64,000 nucleotides of DNA, from positions 1,759,318-1,823,317 of the forward strand of contig CM049314.1 in NCBI GenBank assembly GCA_026874595.1. The letters are read 5' to 3'. Below the pieces are notes generated by a model. That model had not been told where the DNA came from, did not search any database, and worked only from the letters and a program-made list of their open reading frames with translations. Origin of the DNA: Sipunculus nudus (lineage: Eukaryota; Annelida; Sipuncula; Golfingiida; Sipunculidae). The position numbers and the translations under genes were made by a program. Below are positions 1-12,010 of the stretch, one piece after another. Position 1 is the stretch's first letter. Each line of letters starts with the position of its first letter.

Positions 1-156
1 AAAAAGTAAATAAAAAATGTTCATTAATATCAAATGAAACTAAGTAAACGCAAGTCGAACTTGATTCCCATCATTACTTTACCCCCGCTGTATATATTTT
101 CACTATGTGGTATGTAATAGCTAGTTGAGTGATTCACAATGCTGGTCCATCCGCAG

Positions 157-1695
157 GGGAGAAACAGTACAAATTCGAGGAAATCCTGCCAGTCTATCAA
201 GCAGTGAGCAAAGAAACAGATACCGGCACTTTCGCCGACTTCATGGAGGCTTTCAAGACATTTGACAGGGAAGGTCAAGGTTACATCCCAATGGCTGAAA
301 TGAGGCATGTCTTGTCAGTGTTCGGTAAGTTTCTGAATTTATTTACAGTCTGTTCAATTAAGAAATAAATGTAAACTGTACGGTAGATCGCGAAAAACAT
401 TGCCAGTGTTCAGGACCTTTATAGGCAATCAGCCCATGAAGAGCACTGTATAATAATAAAATGCATCTGTAGGATATTGAGGTAGCATTGAAAACTAATC
501 AAAATTCATAATTTCATTTTAGATTATAAATTGTATATCATTTTAAACAGCATGTGCTTTGTCCTTTCTTAATTTATATATCCATGTCGGTGAAATGTTT
601 ATCATTTACGAATTTATTTATACAAAACATTGAAAACAAATCTTGGATGCCCAATAAGAGTAGGTAGCTTGTTCATTGGTTAATGTTAGACTTCATACTC
701 CGGAAATCTTACTGGCTGCTTAAATAATGCACTTTTTAAATTAACTTTTATAAATATATTATTATAATTATAAAAATAAATTATTTGAACATGAATGGAA
801 ATTTCCTCATTATGTAACATTACGTCGAAATCTGTCTGTTGAACCTGGTGATGAATGACCTAGCCAGTTGAGAGGAAACTCTCGATGTATTTTTATCTAA
901 AGTTATCTGATCGGGATGCATCTCGTTCTCTAATTATCTGTTCTCTATGTGCTTCATTCTATAATTTTCTGTTCTCAAATTATCTTTTTTTTTTCCAGGC
1001 GAGAGACTGAACGACGAAGAGGTTAACAGCATCCTACACTTCACAGACACAGTTGAGGACCTGGAAGGCAACGTTAAATTCGAAGGTGAGTGAAAAAAAA
1101 TAATAACTAGAAATATGCACTCGCAGATTGAAGACCTCCGCCAAGGCAGCTTATTACCCCCATATGACATTGTCAGAAATGCAGCTTTTTCCTTATAATC
1201 ATTCCTGGATACAGATTGTGATCCAGATCAACTTGAGCCAAGTTGAATATCTGTCTGTCAATCTATTCATTTGTTGTTGTACGTAATATCTCACAAGTTT
1301 TTTTATTCCATTAAAATTTTGTGGAAATCCGGTGTTAAGTTTAATCAGAGTTAATTAATTTGTGAAGACTTTGGGGCTTTTTATTTGCATATGTGGCCTA
1401 TTAAGATCATCAGCTATAGTACCAGCTATAGCTCTTTCTTGTATCTACTGCCCAAAGCTGGTAGTATTAGGAGTGAACCATTTAAGAAGCATATATTATA
1501 TTTTTTTAATGAATCCATACGTTTTAAAATAGATGATTAATAAAGAAATGTGTTGGCGAAGGTATATGCTCTCCTAGTGACATCTATTGTCATTGTGTTT
1601 CTGTGCTGTGCTGAACTGTTTGAATACCAATGGTTTTCTGTTCTGTTGTTCCAGAGTTCATCAAGAAAGTGATGGCTGGCCCAAAAGAGAAGTAA
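157..1695 (+). CDS. Myosin essential light chain, C-terminal half (three exons; 5' part outside window)
   Basis: Three exons, 157-324, 999-1085 and 1655-1695, join in frame with consensus sites: cag|ggg, ttcg|gtaagt, ccag|gc, gaag|gtgagt, ccag|ag, then stop TAA at 1693. The product reads GEKQYKFEEILPVYQAV, then GTFADFMEAFKTFDREGQGY (hallmark of molluscan essential light chains), ERLNDEEVNSIL, DLEGNVKFEEF and ends KKVMAGPKEK. This covers the third and fourth EF-hand regions; the N-terminal EF-hands lie upstream of base 1. The protein binds the IQ motif of the myosin heavy-chain lever arm and, in molluscs, takes part in the Ca2+ switch of the regulatory domain. Phases agree (0, 1, 1), no internal stops are seen and the C-terminus has the usual family length, so the gene looks functional. 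Family assignment is from recognised motifs; the paralog is not resolved. Confidence 0.95.
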
Positions 1696-2280
1696 ACATG
1701 CACGCGACCAGGACTCTACTAGTCCCCCTGTAAAGCCCTGTCATGAACTGTCACATTCTGTCTCGTCTGTTTGTACTCCGTGCCGACCTGTAAGCGCTCT
1801 TCAGAACTGACAAGATATTCTCTTTCGACGTTTGTACAGTTTTTTAAATTATATTATATCTTATTACGTTTTACAATCCACGTAATACCGGTATTACGTC
1901 ATTGTTTAGTTACTCCAGGGCTAAGTGAAGAGAAACCACCGCACCGACCGCATTCAACCAAGGTCAAGGACGCGACGACCGCCATCTTGAACGTCGCCTC
2001 CACGAGCTGTCGTCAGTTTTATACTTTTTGAGTTATTTTTTATTTTCTACAAAAGAGATTATGTTGTCGGCTCTAGGGGACTTAAAACAATAGAGACCTC
2101 TGGTCCCTCTGTCCGAGGTGAGACCGGTGTCTCGTTATACAATATCCAGAGGAAAAATGCGTAAATCCAGATTCAATTCCACGAGTTCCGAACCATCTGA
2201 ATAACGAGCCGTCAAACTCTGGTTGTTTCTGGTATACAATTACGATCTACCACAATAAACCGGTTGACCTTTGTTGAAGT
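1696..2280 (+). promoter_or_regulatory. 3' UTR and poly(A) signal of the myosin light chain gene
   Basis: Non-coding sequence follows the TAA stop. A canonical AATAAA lies at 2254-2259, about 560 bases after the stop, so the transcript probably ends near 2275. No other gene-like signal is visible before the TA microsatellite at 2397. Confidence 0.6.
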
Positions 2281-2389
2281 GGACACATGTACTCTTGCTT
2301 TATTTGAGTGTTGTTCTGAGTGACAGAATGACACGAACGACATCACGTGTATTTGTTGTGTATGATTGTGTCTTGAGGAGCGCTCGTGA

Positions 2390-2396
<7 letters not shown>

Positions 2397-2452
<56 letters not shown>
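2397..2452. repeat. (TA)n microsatellite
   Basis: About 28 uninterrupted TA units preceded by a short GT run. Open frames across it on both strands are translation artefacts (alternating Y and I). Confidence 0.97.
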
Positions 2453-2456
<4 letters not shown>

Positions 2457-2459
2457 CAT

Positions 2460-3599
2460 CGTATCGACTTTCTGGTTTATACCTGGGGCAGGTAACAAAC
2501 AGATTGCTCGCCTATCTGTCCAGATGTTTAATTTTACCATCCACCAGTACCCAAGCCTCTTTCATTTAACCAATCTAGAATTTCTTAGTATTTTCTGGAT
2601 AGTCAACTTAAATATATTGACACAATAAGCCAAGTAACAAATTATTTTTGCTACTCCAAAGTTGGCGATTTCCAGGGTATAGTGTGGGGTAGTTACACAT
2701 GAGAATTTAGTCATCGGTGTGATCACCACCAAAGTCTCAATAGACAGAATGACGAAATCTTGATAGATCATCAACGGTTCGCGCTGATATCTCAACTGTT
2801 GGTCAAGACCCATTAATTATTACTGACTATCTGCTATCAAAGTTTAAATAATAACATATCATATCATGATAACATATCATTTCCCTTCTTCCTGATTCAA
2901 GAGACGGTGGTATTTAATGGTCAAGAACTTCTCTATAAACGTTTAACTTTCCCAAAATAGGTTACCTTGATTGTCCGCTAGTAATTACTGTGGTGCATGG
3001 AATAGCTAGTGACTGTGTACTGTCCTCTTGACTGGGGTTCTACTGTATGTGTACTGTCCTTTTGACTGGGGTTTTACTGTATGTGTACTGTCCTCTTGCA
3101 TCAGTTTCTCTATTTCTTCACTTGAACAAACACGATGATGAAAAGGGATAATAAAGATTCTGTAACGGACCCTGTATATTCCATTGTAACTAATATGATA
3201 GCTTGTCTCATTCAAGGGTAACACGATGAAATAGCTATTTATAATATAATTGACGGTGGTACCACTAACGCAACTTAAATTCAATGTGGCAATCTTCGGA
3301 AATGACTGTTTCTTGGTCTTGAATTGAAAGGATGCAAAGTTTCCTAAGAAGGTTCGTTTTCCATATTTCCTAAAAATACTAAGACATTTAACATTATTAT
3401 TACCAAAGTGGTTATCACAGCGCCATCTTTCGGTATTTACACCAGTAAACTTGGCCCATGTCAATTCGGACCACCAATGAACTCGGGACATGTCAACTCG
3501 CCCCGTGGAAAACCTAACCGGAACAAAGCCGATAATTTGTCCCAATGCAAGAATGGATAATACTCTACTGAAACTAAAACAAGGCTGAATACGAATAAG
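2460..3599. other. Non-coding stretch
   Basis: No exon, RNA gene or mobile-element end could be supported. It holds two and a half copies of a ~37-bp direct repeat at about 3010-3100 (unit core tgtactgtcctcttgactgg). A 179-codon open frame on the minus strand (3006-3545) runs partly through that repeat and has no recognisable domain. Confidence 0.5.
3010..3100. repeat. Short ~37-bp tandem repeat
   Basis: The motif gtgtactgtcc(t)cttgactggggtt recurs at about 3015, 3052 and, truncated, at 3082. Confidence 0.7.
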
Positions 3600-3627
3600 A
3601 GTGTGTGTGTGTGTGTGTGTGTGTGTG
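3600..3627. repeat. (GT)n microsatellite
   Basis: Uninterrupted GT dinucleotides for about 27 bases. Confidence 0.95.
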
Positions 3628-6600
3628 GAGGGGTATCGTGCGAGGTTTATTTTTCATACAACCAAATGATACATATTGAAATTAAGGAAATAAAACGTCA
3701 ATTTCAAAATGTTATGAAATTTTTTAACTTAATGACTTGAAGTTTAATATTTAAGGTGGCCGTTCAATTATGAAAAGAGATATTTACAAACAACAGCTTA
3801 TTTGTCCCTGAAGAAGACCGGGTCATTCATTGGTATTAAGAGTCTGATTTGTTTCAGAGGTGATCTGGATTGAAGTACATGTAGTTGAATCGTTTGATTA
3901 TAATCATCATAGTAACAGGTTTGTGGTTATACATGCTTGTTATTTATTTGCCGTCATTTTGCCACTATACCTGGCGCTCAAAAAATAGGTTTCCTGATAA
4001 AAAAAACTTCCTGCGGTCGGTGATGTTGTCAGTAAATTCACTTTGAGTACATATCATGGCTATATAATATGCTCTTGATTTTTTATCGGATAACAAATAA
4101 TAAAACGAACTGATATAATAGATATTGTTCCATTTACAAGAAATGATTGGAGAAGTATTTATAAATTAATGTGATAACTGTAGACTAGGTATTTTCTTAA
4201 ATATCCCTTCAAATGTCATATAAATTATTCAGAGACAAAATTCATAAAAAATAGTCTATAAGAGAATTTTTTTTACAAAATAAATATTACTGCCCAGGCA
4301 AATTATTGAGAGAGAATGTTTTGAGAAGATAAAAGTCCTATACAATATCTATATGATAAATATTAATTAACGGTAGTGGCATTCCACCGTTTTCATGGAA
4401 CTCCTCATTGTCCACGACTCCTCTGTGTCCACTTCTCCTCTGTGTCCATGACACCTATGTGTCGATGACTTCTCTGTGTCCACGACTCCTCTGTAATTAG
4501 AGTTAACAAATTCCGGCTGAATATCAAAGTTACATATTTTGGTTGCATGTGTATACCGTATATGACTATATAACTTCTGTTGGTGACTAGTTGAGATGAC
4601 AGATAATTAATTTAGTAATAATCCTAGTCTGAAGTATATGCTCCATCACGGTATGCAAGGCTCTCATCAAACACAATGGGGACAATACGGACACAGGTGC
4701 CCATGTCTTTCTGGTATATTATGTCTGTGTATAACTGAGACATTATGTACTCCTTTTTATTTCCTAATCATGGTACTTCAATACTGCTTTCACAAGGATT
4801 TAATTGATTAAAGCTAATGACGGATCCTAGCCTTTCCTGTTAGTGATTATAATGTACCTTGCCTGGCCTAAGTGTCATTATATATGAACATGTAAATTAT
4901 CAAGAAAAAATATTTCATCTGGCATGGCTTTTCACCCTAACCTAAAATTAATTCTACAGGTATTAAAATATTAAATACAGAAATAAAATGACACAATACA
5001 ATACACTATTTAAAAAAATTATGTCCGTGGTATGAATTTTTAAAACACTACTAGATCTGTCATGGAAGCTATAAAGGAGAGCACCAAAGTGTCAATACAT
5101 CAAGATTTTAACAGCTTATGTGAGGGTTGTTTAACACAAAAATCTTACATAAACAGCATACAGGTCCACTTATAATCAAGGTAAAAAAGTGCATGGTATA
5201 TCACCAAACCTGCCAGATGATAGATTAGAATTAACTACGATATCATTAAAAGTATAGCTCTAGAGGGCATTAACAGTCATATTGAAAAAAATATTATTAT
5301 TGTTATTTGTCACTATTATTGTCATCAATATTGCATATGATTAATATGGATTCAAACACCTGGGACTTTCATTTACGCATGCAATCGATTAATAAGTCAT
5401 TAGTATTCAATAACAAATCTTATTATTGATATGCATTATATCATGATATTATTATTCTATTCTTAACACTTTAGTCGTCATAGTAGCATGTACATGCTGG
5501 TGTTTTTAATATTCTCTGTCTGGCTCTGAATATAAATAGAACTAGTCGAAAATAGACTTAAATTGCTTAAGAAAATGCTGTCAAATTGTCAATACATGTT
5601 TACACACAGAACAAACTGACATCTATTGCAAAACAAAACCTAGCCATGTCATAGTCACCAGCGTTTCGCTACAGTCATATAGCAAACAATAGGGTTCCAA
5701 TGTGGCCAATGCATGATAAAATGACTTTAAGTTATAAGTTTGTGCATTCAGACAACTCGGAGAAGAGTGAGAGACAAACACACAAACCCACAGACAGGAC
5801 AAACAGACTATGTACAGGGAAACACAGGGTTACAAATTCAGTGAAATCAGTCCTATTTAGTAATCTATCTACATTTTTTATTAATTACAAGTTAATTTGT
5901 TTGCAATACTATATTCTCATTTGCAATCAACAAAACAAATTTATATAATGGACTTCTTTAATGAAAAAGTGGCCTATATATTACACCAAACAAGGCAAAA
6001 CCCGGAATTTTATACCTTGTGACCTTGATCACCTTCGAATTAAAATTGCGATTGGAAAAACCTCCGCGCGGGGACCGGGTCCATTGTGCACAAGGAGATC
6101 TCAAGAGGAGAATGCTCAAAAGGAGGATCTTTGAAAGAATCATAATTACCCGAATGGTATTGCAGGGGCGGAGAAAGGATAAAGGGAGGGGAGAGGGCTA
6201 TCATCAGGTGCGGATCCAGAAAATCGGAGGGGGAGGGGGGGGCTTGATATTTCGTTGGTAATTAATATATATCTATATACATATACATATATATATAGAT
6301 TCTTTAATTTCAATTATGAATCATGTTAATTACAGGTACAAGAGGGAGGGTGTGAGAAGGGTAAATATATATGGGGAAATATTTGAATACACCAAGGAGA
6401 ACATAAGAGGGAATTTTCATAAAAAACATATGAGGATTTTCTGTTCCTCAGGAACTGCTTAATGTAGTCACACTGTAAATGGGATCAATATTTCATATTT
6501 ATATTTCTTCAAACTTATGATATAAAATTTTAGTTGTTTTCAACATGCAATGTGAAAGGCGAGAAGGTGCACCCATATTAATAATTTATAAGATATTATC

Positions 6601-6670
6601 TCTTTAATTTAATGTTCATTGGAAGATATATTGAATGTTGAAGTCTGATGCTGAACTTTGCATTATACTG
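3628..6670. other. AT-rich intergenic DNA without recognised genes
   Basis: Read on both strands. The only structures seen are a small ~20-bp minisatellite at 4393-4495, a G-rich patch at about 6170-6245 of the 'gcggatccag' type that recurs in degraded form near 37672 and (reverse) 54110, and a TA-rich patch near 6265-6300. Short open frames here lack domain-like composition. Confidence 0.5.
4393..4495. repeat. Minisatellite, ~20-bp unit
   Basis: About five imperfect units of the type gtccacgactcctctgt occur in a row (chance variants: tccacttctcctctgt, tccatgacacctatgt, tcgatgacttctctgt). Confidence 0.75.
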
Positions 6671-6674
6671 TTGT

Positions 6675-6860
6675 CTGTAGTGTCGACAGCATGCAAGACT
6701 TTAGACAGCACACATCGTGAGTTCGAGGTCCGGCATCAGCAGGGAAGGCTTGAGATTGTTCAGGGTCGACCCTGACTAGGACCTGGCGGTCTGATCTGCG
6801 GCTGTTTATTAATATCCTCGACTCATGAATATGAGAGTAATAAATGGTGGATATCCTAAA
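6675..6860 (+). mobile_element. Probable tRNA-derived SINE
   Basis: The plus strand carries an A-box-like stretch around 6680-6695 and a B-box-like gagttcgaggtcc at 6719-6731, spaced about as in a tRNA head. A further ~120 bases of moderately GC-rich tail follow and end in AT-rich DNA. The cloverleaf is too degenerate for a working tRNA. The call is by promoter-box spacing only; no target-site duplication was found. Confidence 0.45.
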
Positions 6861-7033
6861 CAAAAACTAATTGCTAACTTATAAAAAAGGAAACCTGAAA
6901 ATGAAAATATATCACGAAATTTGGGAAAATAAATAGTTAAAATGAGAGATATTGCAACTCAGTGGCCCTCAGTATCCGCCACTGGTAAATAAATAGCAAT
7001 GAACAGTTGACAAAGGAACAGTTGTCGCGTTAG

Positions 7034-8160
7034 GAACAATACTTAGAGCTAGGTGTGAAAAAAGCTTTGAGAAAGCCTGATATCATTGCTAAAATCATGC
7101 AAGAACTAGTTAGCAAAGGTTTAATTGAAGAGAGTGAAATGGAAACATCAAGAAATGACAGCCTTGCTATGCAGTTGGAATTAAAAAAGTTAGAAATGCA
7201 ACATGAGCTAGAATTAAAACAGTTAGAGAGGGAAGAGCATGAAAGATTAAAAGAGTTTAAATGAGAAAAAAAAAAAGAAAAAGAAATTGAGTTCAAACGA
7301 CTGGAGTAAGAAAGGCTCAAACTAGAACATAGTCTACATGCCGCCCAAACTCACAGTTTTAATGTTACTCAACATATAAGACTTATCCCACCTTTTCAAG
7401 AAAAAGAGGTTGATTAATATTTCTTACACTTTGAGAAGGTACCTGAAATTTTAAAATGGCCGAATGAAAATTGGACTATGCTATTACAAAGTGTATTGAC
7501 TGGCAAGGCAAGAGAAATGTATACAGAGATTTCAGTAGAAGCCGCTGCTGACTATGACCAGGTTAAACGGTTGATCCTTAAAAGGTTATGAGTTAGTTCC
7601 TGAGGCTTACCGCCAGAAATTAAAAAAATTGGGAAAAAAACGCAAAGAACAGATCTATGTCGAATTTGCTAGGACAAAAGAGCAGTTGTTTGAACGCTTG
7701 TTTAGTTCTAAAACTGTTATGAAAGAGTATGACAATATGCGCCAGTTGATTTTGCTTGAAGAATTTAAGCGCTGCATTAACACAGATGTTAAAACTTTTC
7801 TGGATGAGAAAAGTCCTGAAAAATTTGACATTGCTGCTCAATTAGCTGATGGTTATTCATTAACACACAAAATGTCCTTTACTGGCAAATCAAACCAGTC
7901 ATTCACAAACAAGAATTTAAATCAGTATGGTCAAAAGAAGTTTAAAGCGCAGTCATCCGCTACTAGTAGTCCTGGTAGTTCAGTAAAGTCCTTTGCTACA
8001 CCTCAGTCGACGTCCACTGTGTCTTAATCCAACCAAGGCTAGTCATTTTCAAAGAAAATCTGTAATTACTGCCAAAAAAGAAAGGTAATCTAAAATCTGA
8101 CTGCTGGAAACTTGCAAATAAACCAAAGGGTAAATCTTCTGGTTTTGTTTCAAAATAAGG
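7034..8160 (+). pseudogene. gag: gag of the Gmr1-like element (coiled coil, SCAN-like capsid part, zinc-knuckle remnant)
   Basis: Segments in changing frames line up as one Gag. 7040-7264 gives a start region (LGVKKALRKPDIIAKIM) followed by a charged coiled coil rich in Lys/Glu (LELKKLEMQHELELKQLERE). 7386-7590 gives FEKVPEILKWPNENW and LLQSVLTGKAREMY, the usual gypsy capsid pattern. 7590-8027 (longest open part) contains TKEQLFERLF, LILLEEFKRCIN and FLDEKSPEKFDIAAQLAD, a pattern that matches the SCAN domain fold. Near 8057-8100 a CNYC...C segment is a zinc-knuckle remnant without its histidine in frame. At least three frame breaks separate these parts. The role in an intact element would be particle assembly in the cytoplasm. 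Confidence 0.85.
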
Positions 8161-8599
8161 GGTACAACTCCTTTATTGACTCTAAAAAAGAGTTTGCAGC
8201 TATGGAAGCCAATGTGCCGTCTGACTCCAAAGAAGAATCCGTAGCTTGTGAGGATTTTAATAAGGCTAGGTCCTTTCAAGACTCCTGCGAGGAGTATTCT
8301 TTAAACAAGGCTAAGTCCTTTTATGACTCTTGCGAGAGTATTTCAAATGAGGCCAGGTCCTCTTATGGCAAACAGAAGTTTGTTTCTGCTGAGGAGAATA
8401 CCTCTGTTGACTCCCATCAGGAGTTTGATTGTGATAAGGATTTAGATGCCTTTAATGACTCTGAAATTTATGAGTTTATGACTGACACTGCTAGTGTCAG
8501 TTTTTTGTTTGATGAAACTGAGGTAGCAGATTCCTCTCCTGACTCTGAAATGGAGTTATTTCTTGCCATTCATACATGATGGTTTTGTATCTCTTTCAA
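8161..8599 (+). pseudogene. Acidic Ser/Cys-rich linker between gag and protease
   Basis: The open frame 8112-8579 reads through Ser-, Asp- and Glu-rich sequence with three imperfect repeats of the type KARSFQDSCEEYS / KAKSFYDSCESIS / EARSSYG. It has no recognisable domain and ends in a stop (TGA 8577) just before the protease. Position suggests a spacer of the Gag-Pro junction; the function is unknown. Confidence 0.6.
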
Positions 8600-9290
8600 G
8601 TGATTTTTCAGTGGCTCAGTGACTCTATCCCTATAAGAATTTTGAGGGACACTGGTTCAGGCCAAACTCTCATGTTAGCAAACACATTACCATTTTCTAA
8701 TGCTATTTTTACTGGTGCACATGCACTTGTTTATGGTGTGTTTTCAGATAAGCACACTCAGTTCCGCTTCACAGTATCCATTTAAAGTCCGATTTTATTT
8801 CTGGGAATATTACTGTGGGCATAAGAACTACTTTACCCTTTGAGGGAATTCAGTTGCTACTAGGCAATGATGTTGCAGGTGACAAAGTACAGCCTGTATC
8901 AATAGTGACTGAAAAGCCGTTACTTGATCAGGACACTGATCCTGACAGTCAGGAAATTCCTGGTTTGTATCCTTCATGTGCTGTAACTAGATCTATGGCC
9001 AAGAAAAACACACATGGGGATAATGGTCCAGATAATAACACTCTAGGAGTCACTAGTGACTCGTCTAACGACTCGCCCGTACAGGATGCAGCATTTTCAA
9101 GGTCAGAACTTATAACAGAGCAGCACAAGGACCCTAATATTTCATGTTTGTTTCCCAGGGCAGTTTTTAAAGACGAACTATCACAGAACCCAGTTTGTTT
9201 CTATGTTAAAAATGGAGTGCTTATGCGTAAATGGCGACAACCTGATGTAAGCCCTGATGATGGGTGGGCCATCAAACATCTTATAGTAAT
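8600..9290 (+). pseudogene. Retroviral-type aspartic protease and linker of the Gmr1-like element
   Basis: The active-site triad is visible in ILRDTGSGQT (catalytic Asp codon at 8648-8650). The C-terminal protease signature LLLGNDVAG lies near 8855-8880 in another frame, and a stop at 8783 shows the break. Downstream, 8900-9290 is a hydrophilic linker with AVTRSMAKK, typical of the region between protease and the next pol domain in gypsy elements. In canonical gypsy elements the RT would follow here; instead the integrase zinc domain does. Confidence 0.88.
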
Positions 9291-10280
9291 GCCTAACAGC
9301 TTTCGCAATGAAATTTTAGGCATGACACATGAGGCTCCTTTGTCTGGCCATTTAAGTATAAATAAAACTTATCAGAAAGTTAGTACACACTTCTATTGGC
9401 CTAACCTCAGGACTGATGTTGTACAATATTTTAAACATGTCACACATGCCAGATGGTAGGCAAGCCCAATCAGAACCCTTCTAAAGCCCCACTTAGGCCT
9501 ATTCCTGCTTTCGAGCAACCATTTAAAAGGATTATTGTTCATTGTGTTGGACCACTGCACAAAACAAAATCTCGACATGAATAGTTGCTGACAATTATGT
9601 GCGCTTCTACCAGGTTCCCTGAGGCAGTACCATTGCGCAAAATTGGTGCCAAAAGTGTTGTCAAGGCTCTGACCAATTTTTTTACAACTTTTGGATTCCC
9701 AAAATCCGTCCAGTCTGACCAGGGGTCTAAATTTATGTCTGGCTTATTCCAGCAAGTTATGCTTGACCTAAGTATAAAACAGTACGGCTCTTCGCCATAC
9801 CATCCTGAAAGTCAGGGCGCCCTCGAGCGTTTTCGCCAGACATTAAAAGAAATGATTAGGACTTATTGATATGACATACAGAAAGACTGGGATGAAAGAA
9901 TCCATCTATTGCTGTTTGCTGTCAGTGAATCCTTTCAAGAGTCCTTGGGTTTCAGTCCCTTCGAACTAGTTTTTGAACACTCAATTCGCGGTCCATTTAA
10001 ACTGCTTAAAGAAAAACTCTTGTGTGAAAATCCTGATTCTCTTAGGTTGTTACAGTATGTCTCAGACTTTCGCACTAAACTACACAATGCTTGTGAGATT
10101 GCAAAGTCTAATCTAAAATCTGCACAAAGTAAAATGAAAACAAAGTATGACAAGCACACTGTAAGCAGGACGTTTGAGTCTGGTGAAAAGGTCCTTGCCT
10201 TACTACCTATCCCTGGCAGACTTCTGCAAGCTAGGTATTTTGGTCCTTACATTTTGACAAAAAAGTCAGTGATTTAAATT
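9290..10280 (+). pseudogene. Integrase (HHCC, DDE core, GPY/F) placed before RT
   Basis: The zinc-binding part gives HEAPLSGHLSINKTY and, after a one-base frame change near 9433, CHTC, together forming HHCC. In the catalytic core the expected first Asp of the core is a His codon (VHCVGPL near 9540) and a TAG stop follows at 9583-9585. The second Asp is present in SVQSDQGSKFM and the Glu in HPESQGALERFRQTLK, with D-to-E spacing close to 35 residues. The open stretch 9909-10277 gives FSPFELVF and the GPY/F-type module (ARYFGPYILTK) near 10225-10260. With a lost first Asp, stops and shifts, the enzyme would be inactive. It lies upstream of RT on the same strand, which fixes the swapped order. 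Confidence 0.92.
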
Positions 10281-10332
10281 ACATACTGTTGATACCAGAT
10301 AGGCGTAAGAAATACAGCTGTGCCATGTTAAC

Positions 10333-11390
10333 ATGTTGAAACCATATCATGACAAAAATAGCACATCAGATGTTGTACATAATGTTACTGCTGTTAATTG
10401 TGCAAAAACTGACCCTGACCCGATTAAAGTAGATACTAATTGTAAGAGTGATGTAGACATTCAGTGTGGAACAGTACCACTAAAAAACTCAGACGTGCTT
10501 AATTACCTGGATGCCAAACTGTCACACCTTACCGCACTACAACAACAAGACCTCAAGAACCTGCTGCGGAATTATGAACATTTGTTTAGTGACATTCAAA
10601 CGCGAACTAATATATTGTGCCATGACGTCGATGTTGGCGAGGCAAGCGCAGTCAAGCAGTATCCTTATAGAAAAGTAAAAGTATCTACAAGATGAGGTTC
10701 AATATTTGCTGGACAATGATTTATTGAACCTAGTGACAGTAACTAGAGTTAACCATGTATTCTTTTGCCAAAACCTGATGGAAGTTACCGTATGTGCACA
10801 GATTATCGAAAACTGAACTCTGCCACCAAGACTGACACGTTCCCGATTCCGAGGATCGATGATTGTATTGATAGAGTCGGTAGCTCCAGATATGACTCCA
10901 AGTTTGACTTGCTAAAGGATTCTGGCAAGTTCCACTGACAGAACGAGCGAAAGAAGTGTCCGCATTTGTGACACCGCAAGGACTGTACCAGTATAAAGTT
11001 ATGCCGTTTGGCATGAAGAGCTCTCCAGCCACGTTCCAGCGCCTCATCCATATGGTTGTCAAGGACATTCAGGGCTGCGACGCATATATGGATGACCTTA
11101 TCGTGTACAGCGACACCTGGGAGAAACATCTGCAAACTCTTCGAGACCTGTTCGAAAGACTCAGTGAAGCACGTTTGACCATCAACTTAATAAAATCTGA
11201 GTTTGTCATGCACAAGTAACATTTTTGGGTCATATTGTAGGGCAGGGTCAAGTAAAACCTTTTGATGCTAAAATAAGTGCTATTTCTGGATTTCCTAGAC
11301 CAGAAAACAAAAAGCAAATAATGCGTTTTCTTGGTATGGTTGGATATTACAGGAAGTTTTGTCCAAATTTTTCTGCTGTAACTTAACCTT
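10333..11390 (+). pseudogene. Reverse transcriptase of the Gmr1-like element
   Basis: 10333-10695 is the linker and N-terminal RT part (LRNYEHLFSDIQT). After a frame change near 10690, LLPKPDGSYRMCTDYRKLNS and FPIPRIDDCID follow near 10760-10870. The open stretch 10956-11219 gives VTPQGLYQYKVMPFGMKSSP and the catalytic DAYMDDLIVYSD (YMDD codons 11085-11096). The connection part FPRPENKKQIMRFLGMVGYY lies near 11295-11350. The YMDD core is intact, but a one-base loss near 10915 and stops near 11218 and 11384 break the frame. In an intact copy this domain would copy genomic RNA into cDNA. Confidence 0.93.
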
Positions 11391-11889
11391 TGACTAATTT
11401 GTTAAAGAAGAAACAAAAGTTTGTATGGAATGTTAAGTTTGGAAATGCATTTCAGAACTCGAAAGCAATTCTGCAAAGTTCACAAGTTTTGGTATCTCCA
11501 GACGTTTCTGTACCTTTTAAGTTAGCTGTAGATGCTAGTGATACTGCTGCTGGTGCTGTGTTGTTACAAGAAGGCAATGATGGCATAGATCATCCAATTT
11601 TTATTTCTCAAGAAAGTTTAATGGAAACCAGAAAAACTACTCCACTATTGAAAAAGAGTGTTTGGCTTTGATTTTGGCATTGCAACATTTTGAAGTTTAT
11701 GTTACTTCATCAGTCAAGCCTATCATTGTCTTCAGTGATCACAATCCCCTCACGTTCATGAACAAGTTGAAGTGTAAAAATCAAAGATTGTTGAGATGGA
11801 GTTTATTTCTAAAGGATTACAACCTTGAAATCAGACACATTAAAGGGAACGACAGTGTACTTGCTGATTGCTTATCGAGATGTTTATGA
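11390..11889 (+). pseudogene. RNase H domain and C-terminus of pol
   Basis: 11390-11671 contains LAVDASDTAAGAVLLQ with the first catalytic Asp; 11662-11889, in a different frame, contains FSDHNPLTFMNK and ends IKGNDSVLADCLSRCL followed by a TGA. The stop directly after the LSR motif shows that RNase H is the last pol domain, as expected when the integrase sits upstream. One frame change near 11665 separates the two halves. Confidence 0.9.
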
Positions 11890-12010
11890 AATGTTTTAAA
11901 CGAGATCTTTATGTAATGTTGTAAATAAAATGATTTTTGGAATATGGTAAAGATTTAGTGATTGTGATCGCAAAAAGAAAGTTTTTGAGAAAATTGTCTT
12001 TTTCCTTACA

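Noticed and set aside
3006-3545. 179-codon open frame on the minus strand
   Set aside because: No domain or homology-like pattern, overlaps a short tandem repeat, and lacks promoter or splice support; judged a chance frame.
6200-7030. Search for the 5' LTR of the Gmr1-like element
   Set aside because: No block of the 870-bp 3' LTR (TATA region, cagcggtcatgc block, GTAACA end) was seen upstream of gag; the element is taken as 5'-truncated.
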